From NCBI GenBank assembly GCA_963971305.1, contig CAXARO010001807.1:1-64000 (forward strand): DNA of 64,000 bases, in the 5' to 3' direction. The notes under the pieces were generated by a model that saw only the letters and a list, made by a program, of their open reading frames with translations, did no database searches and had not been told where the DNA came from. This document shows, in pieces, positions 58,864-64,000 of the stretch (position 1 is its first letter; each line of letters starts with the position of its first letter). Source of the DNA: Arcuatula senhousia (Eukaryota > Mollusca > Bivalvia > Mytilida > Mytilidae). The translations under genes were made by a program, and so were the position numbers.

Positions 58864-59209
58864 CTGAAGTAAAAAAAAATGCAAAAAAAATATAAATATT
58901 TGTTGCTTAAAAGCTATAACTTAAATATACAGTTTACGTTTACAGCAATCACTAACTAAAACTAGTTATTGTGGTAACACAAAAGTTAAAAGACAACGTC
59001 AACAACAGCATCATACTATAATGCATCTGGAAATATTTTGCGGTTCGTGTATAAAAAATGTAATGGAATTTAAGAAATAGTTTGACAGAAAACAGGAGGT
59101 AGATGTCTGATGGATCTGAAAAAAGTATCCCACAATACATCATATCCATTTTAAGCGTGTTACTTAACACTCAACAAACAAGTAGTAATAGTTCCTAAAT
59201 TAAACACTA

Positions 59210-60148
59210 AGTGAATGAAAAGTGTGTCATAACTTGTTTCAACATTTTCGATAAACAGGCATTAGATATAATGTTATTCAAGTATAACAAGTTAAAGCCT
59301 AGATGTTTAAGTATACACTGTATTACTTCATATGAGTAGAACCTCTCTCTTTCTCTAATAGCCTCTCCCGTGCGGGGCCCGGGAGGCGAATAGGCTCGCA
59401 GCAGCGCTAAGCTTGTCGGTAAAAGTCCACTAAAGAGCGCTCAGAAACCTGACATCGGGGTCAGGCCGCTTTGCCCACAAACCGACTGGGATGTGTGCCC
59501 CAGGTGGTTGAATGGGGCAGCCCTGACATCGAGAGATGCGGGGTCGTCAGGCGATAATGCGGAAAACCTGACCGCAAACCATAGTGGTGCACCGTGTTGG
59601 GAAAATGTCACGTTCCTCGCACGTTAAAGAACCCTGCTGCAGGTCTCGGTGAGAGTAGGACCCGTAGGATCCCCATGCGGGAGGCAAAATTTCCCGTCCC
59701 TTCCCATTACTCTTTTTTCCAGTGGCAGTCAAAATGGCCTTGTGTCCCCATTTCCTCCACTTCATCATCATTTCATGTTCATTGTATCACCACTTTCATG
59801 TTCATCTCCCGGATATAACCGAAATCGCGCTGCTTGGGAGTAAAGCAACTAACTAATCTCTAATAGCCTCAATGGTCATTGTTGTTAAACCGAAGAATGG
59901 GTTATATACCATATCTAGCCACAATTTGTCGTCAACTTCATCCATATCAACAATCTTAACAACAGGCCCTGAATGTGGTATACCAATGGCACTATTCACA
60001 CATCATAAGCCACAGTAGGTGGAATATCCAGTGATTGAAAAAGCCCAAATTTGTGAATGAAGTGCATCCTCCGGTGTGTCTATCTTCAGTTGCACTCTTT
60101 TCTAATAGCATATTGGAGATTCCTTTGAAAATTAACCCTCTCTTCCAT
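59210..60148 (-). pseudogene. Coding remnant of unknown family, split by SINE-B
   Basis: On the minus strand from ATG 60148: MEERVNFQRNLQYAIRKECN. After a shift come KIDTPEDALHSQIWAFSITG, a TGA, GIPHSGPVVKIVDMDEVDDK and LWLDMVYNPFFGLTTMTIEA. Across the SINE-B insertion (59366-59856) the same frame continues ERERFYSYEVIQCIL. About 130 protein-like residues with one frameshift and one stop. I do not recognise the family. It ends 8 bases from the LINE start at 60156. Confidence 0.4.
59366..59856 (+). mobile_element. SINE-B, full length
   Basis: TCCCGTGCGGGGCCCGGGAG to AAAGCAACTAACTAA. Flanked by the 14-bp duplication TCTCTAATAGCCTC (59352-59365 and 59857-59870). It splits a reading frame that resumes in register. 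Confidence 0.9.
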
Positions 60149-60155
60149 TGTACTA

Positions 60156-60683
60156 GTCCCCCGTGCGGGAACCGGGTGTGAAAAGAATAGTCCCGCAGCC
60201 GCCCGTAAAGCTTGTCGTAAGAAGCGACTAAATGGGTCAACATGTTTGCCGTGTGTTGCGACCTGTGTCGGGGGAGGACGGGATCCTGGACCACGTATGT
60301 GGGCTTTGGCCCTTACTTCTCCTAGACAGGCGGTCAGATTTGGCTCGGTCTGATCAATCGGCTGGTCACGCCAAGCCCTGTAAAGCACCTTCTCGTTTAT
60401 TTCAAACTCTTTTCCCGTAATATTAGAATTTATAACTTGATGTCAGTTATGCTTTACAGAAGGCGGTGGCTCATGGGTCAATCGTGTGGATGTTATTCTG
60501 GAGAGTTGTATCGCCGGGTAACCCCCGGCACGATGCTTGTCTCCCTAAAGGAATACTCTGTGCGAGTATGCTGTCCTTGTAACCCTGGTGCTTTCAACAG
60601 GAGAGCCGTTGTATAACAGCATCGCCCTTGTTGGCGCTCCATGGCGGGCGGGGAGCAAGGCAGTGAAACTCTCTTCTCTCATC
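60156..60683 (+). promoter_or_regulatory. LINE 5' UTR with probable internal promoter
   Basis: GC-rich leader. GTGCGGGA pairs with TCCCGCAG, and GTCG-TAAGAAG-CGAC forms a second hairpin. CGGGTAACCCCCGGCACGAT and CTCTCTTCTCTCATC precede the ORF1 ATG. LINEs of this kind carry their promoter in the 5' UTR (known for the class); no box can be pinned down by eye. Confidence 0.5.
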
Positions 60684-62220
60684 ATGGCTTCCCATAAAAA
60701 AAAAACAAGCAACAAGTTCTAGTGAAAAGTATAAACGAAATATTTCATGTAGTGATAGTGATGATTAGGATGCACCAGCTTCTTCAAAACGTCAAAACAC
60801 AACAAATGATAGTTGGCCAAAGTTTATTGTACTTTCAAGCAAAGATGCCACTCGTCCTTTGACAAAGGTTTCGCCCTTTGTCATTGCGAAAAAAATTAAG
60901 GGTGTTACCGGAGGTGATGTTCCCAAGGTTACGAAACTCCGATCCGGTAACCTCCTAGTAGAGTGTGCCAAACAACAACAAGCAAAAAACATCTTGACAA
61001 TTTCATCCATTTTAGAGGTACCAGTTTCCGCTGAAGCTCATCGTTCATTGAATCGTTCGCAGGGTATCATTCGAGATAGAGACCGAAACCTTGCTGATTT
61101 ATCAGAGCAAGAAATATGCTCTGAACTTTCATCACAAGGTGTCTCAATCGTTAAAAGGTTTACAAAAAAGGAAGACAATAAAATTATTAAATTAAATACA
61201 TACCTTATTACATTTAATTCCGCAGCTCCACCAAGTCACATTAATCTGGGTCTTTTCAGAGTGTCCGTAGATATATTTATTCCCAATCCTCTCCGTTGTT
61301 TTAAATGCCAACGTTTTGGCCACGGGAAGGCCACCTGCAACGGCAAGGAAAAATGTGTAAAGTGCGCTGAGGAAGGCCACTCGGATTTCAACTGTACGAA
61401 AAATCCAAAATGTGTTAACTGCAGTGGTGATCATTTTTCTTCTTCAAAACAATGTCCAACTCTTCTACGTGAAAAAGAAATCCAAAAACCTTAAGCAGAA
61501 AAGAACATTACATACCAAGAAGCTCGTCGTCAAGTCTCTGTCTCGAGTGATACAGCACCATCCATGTCTTACGCGGAGGCTGCTAAACCCTCTAGGACAT
61601 ATGGTTGGCAAACCATGTACACTTGGCCTGAGGGTGAAATTAAGCCCCGTACTTGCAACACTAATGGATGGATGTTTGGTGCTGACTGTTTCGTGGATGA
61701 TATCCCAAAAAGCAATATCAAATACGCGAGGCCTTGGAAGGAATTGTGTGATGATCATCCCCCACCACGTAAGTCAACAGCAGGTCCAAATAATGATTCA
61801 ATGGTCGATGAGGATTTGTTTATAATTCCACGAAAATCGTCTTGGACTGGATTTGGAGCTCCAACCAAAGCTTCTAATCTTCAACCCCCATCAATTTCTC
61901 TTTCTTCCAAACAGAGTCAATCGTCTTCTTCAAGGTCGTCATCTGCTGCTCAACCTGGAAATAGACAGCAGCGACCCTCACAGCCAGGAAGACGCCAGAG
62001 TTCATCGCAGCAGACGTCACCGCTTAAAATGCGTAGATCAAAGAAGGCCGAACAAGATGCAATTTATATGCATAATCGTTTCGGCTCTCTTGGTGACGAC
62101 ATGGAGTCTGATATGGATCTATCGGAAACACCTGTCGACCGTTCACAGAGCCAGTCTCCACAGAGGAGACGTAGGCGATCACTCGGTAGACTTTCTGATC
62201 CCATACAGACTCCAAAATGA
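60684..62220 (+). pseudogene. LINE ORF1, gag-like RNA-binding protein with three zinc knuckles
   Basis: The likely start is ATG 60684 (MASHKK). A 10-A run at 60696-60705 leaves the frame one base out, a TAG follows at 60766, and a TAA lies at 61492-61494. All other pieces lie in one frame to TGA 62218-62220. An RRM-like N-terminal region reads KKIKGVTGGDVPKVTKLRSG and NLLVECAKQQQAKNIL. Three CCHC knuckles follow at 61294-61458: CFKCQRFGHGKATC, CVKCAEEGHSDFNC and CVNCSGDHFSSSKQC. A Ser/Gln/Arg-rich tail (61900-62040) ends near DPIQTPK. In this family ORF1 coats the element RNA and supports reverse transcription. The three defects mean this copy cannot make full-length ORF1. Confidence 0.8.
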
Positions 62221-64000
62221 GTACCATCATTCAATGGAATTGCCGAGGCCTTAAGGCCAAGTTTCTTGAATTACAACTTTTAGTGCAGTCTTTTAATCCA
62301 ACTGTCTTTTGTCTTAAGGAAACACACCTCAAGGAAACTGACACGATTTCCTTGAAGGGTTTTTCTATGTATAACACATTTTCTAATACAGAACGAGCTT
62401 CTGGCGGATCCTCCATCTTAGTTAAGGATCGTATTCTCCATAGTTCGATTGCTTTAACTACCGATCTGCAAGCAGTTGCCGTTAGAGTTTCATTACATCA
62501 AACAATAACTCTATGTTCAGTTTATATACCACCTAATGATAACTTAACTTTAGCACAACTTCAAAATTTAACGGATCAGCTTCCTGCTCCATACATGTTA
62601 GTTGGGGACTTCAATGCCCACAGTCCCGTGCGGGGCCCGGGTGGCGAATAGGCCCGCAGCAGTGCCAAGCTTGTCGTAAGAGGCGACTAAGGGTCTTGGG
62701 ATTCTGTCGTCGGGTCAGTGCTCAGCCCACAGAGCGACCAAGTGTGTACCCTAGGTGGCTGAATAGGGTGGCCCTCGTCCGCGGGGGTTGTCAGGTCTAT
62801 AATACGGAAACCCTGACCGCCGACCATAGTGGGCCAACGTGTGTGGAGAGTGCCACGCTTTATGCACGTAAAAGACCCCTTTGTGGACCGCCAAGTAGTG
62901 CACCACATAGGCTAAATTTTCCGCCCCTACCCACCTCTCCCCTTTTCCTGTGGTTCTTCAAAATTTACCGGTCCTTTGTGTCCCACTCCACCCCCATATT
63001 CCATTTATCATCATCATTTCATGTTCATTTTATCATCCTTTTTCATGTTCATCGCCTGTAAATAACCTATATAGCGTTGCACGGGCGTAAAACACCAACT
63101 CACTCACTCACTCAATGCCCACAACCCATTATGGGGCAGTGCCAACTTGAATGATAAGGGTAAAAAGATTGAGGATTTTTTATCGAAAGAATCTCTTTGT
63201 ATCTTTGATGATGGTTCTTCTACATTTTTACATTCTGGAAATGGAACATACTCATCAATTGATCTCTCAATATGTGATCCTTCTCTTTTAACAGATTTCT
63301 CATGGCAAGTCCATGATGATCTCTGTGGAAGTGATCACTTTCCTATTATATTAAAAGATCTTTTTGGTGAACCTGAACAAAGAATTCCTCGCTATAAGTT
63401 AGAGAAGACCGATTGGCAAAAATTTTCAATACTTTGTTCGGAAAAATTAAGACCAGAACTTTTTGATCAGGACCAAGAACCAATAACAACATTTAATCTA
63501 ACTCTTATATCTATAGCTGATGAAACCATTCCTTAGACCTCGGCAACTCCTAAAAAACTCAATAAACCTTGGTTCACAGACGAGTGTGACATGGCTATCG
63601 ACGATAGAAATAAAGCTCAAAAACAATTTGGCAAACATCAAACGAAAGAAAATTTGAGTAATTTTAGAATTTTTCGGGCGAAGGCTAGACGAACTTGTCG
63701 ACAATCTAGAAGAACATCCTGGCGAAATTTTGTATCTGGTTTAACTTCACGAACTCCCATGAATAAAATTTGGAGTTTCATACAAAAACTCAAAGGTAAA
63801 AACTCTAAATCCTCGGTAAAACATCTGAACGTTGGCAATTCCACTTTAACATCTGAAAAGGACATTGCAAACAAACTAGCTGAGACTTTTGCCAAACATT
63901 CATCTTCATCTTATTACAAACCTGACTTCCAAAAATTTAAACGTACAGCTGAAAAAACGAAATTGAACTTCAACTCCGACAATTCGGAGAGCTATAATTC
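62217..64000 (+). pseudogene. LINE ORF2, endonuclease and start of the reverse-transcriptase region, SINE-interrupted
   Basis: ATG 62217 overlaps the ORF1 stop (ATGA), suggesting coupled re-initiation. APE-type endonuclease: MSTIIQWNCRGLKAKFLELQ (catalytic Asn), FCLKETHLKE (catalytic Glu), SGGSSILVKD, LVGDFNAH at 62600-62622. The SINE-A (62623-63111) follows, and then the frame resumes with NPLWGSANLNDKGKKIEDFL, IDLSICDPSLLTDFSWQVHD and CGSDHFPIIL (catalytic Asp-His). A TAG at 63534-63536 follows. The same frame then continues open (NKPWFTDECDMAIDDRNKAQ, RTPMNKIWSFIQKLKGKNSK) to 64000. The reverse-transcriptase core lies beyond the window. Function in the family: nick target DNA, then copy RNA into it. 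The insertion and stop disable this copy. Confidence 0.85.
62623..63111 (+). mobile_element. SINE-A inserted in LINE ORF2
   Basis: Full length, GTCCCGTGCGGGGCCCGGGT to ACTCACTCACTCAC. Target duplication TCAATGCCCACA (62611-62622 and 63112-63123). It splits the codons after GDFNAH of the endonuclease. Confidence 0.95.

Larger units (their letters stand above)
60156..64000 (+). mobile_element. LINE (I/Nimb- or Jockey-like), 5' end intact, right end outside the window
   Basis: 5' UTR 60156-60683, ORF1 60684-62220, ORF2 from 62217 to the window edge. The first ~80 bases (GTCCCCCGTGCGGGAACCGG, AGTCCCGCAG, AAGCTTGTCGTAAGAAGCGA) are closely related to the head of the SINE-A and SINE-B elements. A SINE-A lies inside ORF2. 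The 3' end and target duplication cannot be seen. The clade is judged from ORF1 architecture and is tentative. Confidence 0.85.

Noticed and set aside
62630..62660. Core GGTGGCGAATAGG in the SINE head resembles the catalytic strand of an HDV-like ribozyme.
   Set aside because: It lies only ~20 bases from the 5' end, and the first helix has no partner in the right order, so the double-pseudoknot cannot form. Treated as chance.
1..64000. CRISPR arrays, operons or bacterial genes.
   Set aside because: Direct repeats here are retroposons or satellites. Splice signals, polyadenylation signals and LINE/SINE content show a eukaryotic genome.

Overview
The window is eukaryotic and almost certainly from a bivalve mollusc, probably a mussel-like species. 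It is AT-rich. It has no operons and no intact long host gene. It holds intron-bounded exon fragments, TTAGGG-type (CCCTAA) arrays, and repeat termini that I associate with bivalve genomes: the AGGCTCC/GGAGCCT terminal hairpin, the hammerhead motif CTGATGA...GAAACG, and tandem ACTC or TAAC retroposon tails. The species assignment is inference.

Layout. 0-12 kb: a PIF/Harbinger-type terminal exon, foldback elements, a cluster of an 11-14-bp motif, and a rolling-circle-like element with seven ~155-bp repeats. 12-22 kb: repeat family C (3' end of a reverse-transcriptase element), a CCCTAA-rich array, SINE-like elements and a Mutator-like transposase remnant. 22.5-24.8 kb: an element with about twelve 181-bp repeats, partly organised as dimers. 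25-32 kb: four SINE-A insertions, one SINE-B, a 5'-truncated LINE with reverse transcriptase, two hammerhead motifs in tandem, and a TIR element. 34-36 kb: a 2-kb CCCTAA-based satellite of ~215-bp units. 36.7-40.8 kb: a broken transposon-type gene that joins about 30 decapeptide repeats, an OTU-protease-like domain and a DUF7869/RNase-H-like domain. 41-49 kb: a palindromic MITE family, a FLYWCH zinc-finger exon enclosed by inverted repeats, nested SINE-A insertions and a second LINE. 50-52 kb: a KDZ-type transposase remnant split by a palindromic array of a tRNA-derived SINE. 52-60 kb: isolated exons (DUF7869-like, double zinc finger, nSTAND-like P-loop) and more SINEs. 60.16-64 kb: the 5' part of a LINE (5' UTR, gag-like ORF1, ORF2) with a SINE-A inserted in its endonuclease.

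How the parts relate. Two SINE-like subfamilies (A with an ACTC tail, B with a TAAC tail) share their first ~75 bases with the 5' end of the LINE at 60156. Both end in a short stem-loop followed by a tetranucleotide tail. Most copies have 9-14-bp target-site duplications, so they were mobilised by target-primed reverse transcription, plausibly by LINEs like the one beside them. Nested insertions at 44.5-46.4 kb and inside the LINE give relative ages. No coding region here looks fully intact; everything recognisable is mobile-element derived or an isolated exon.
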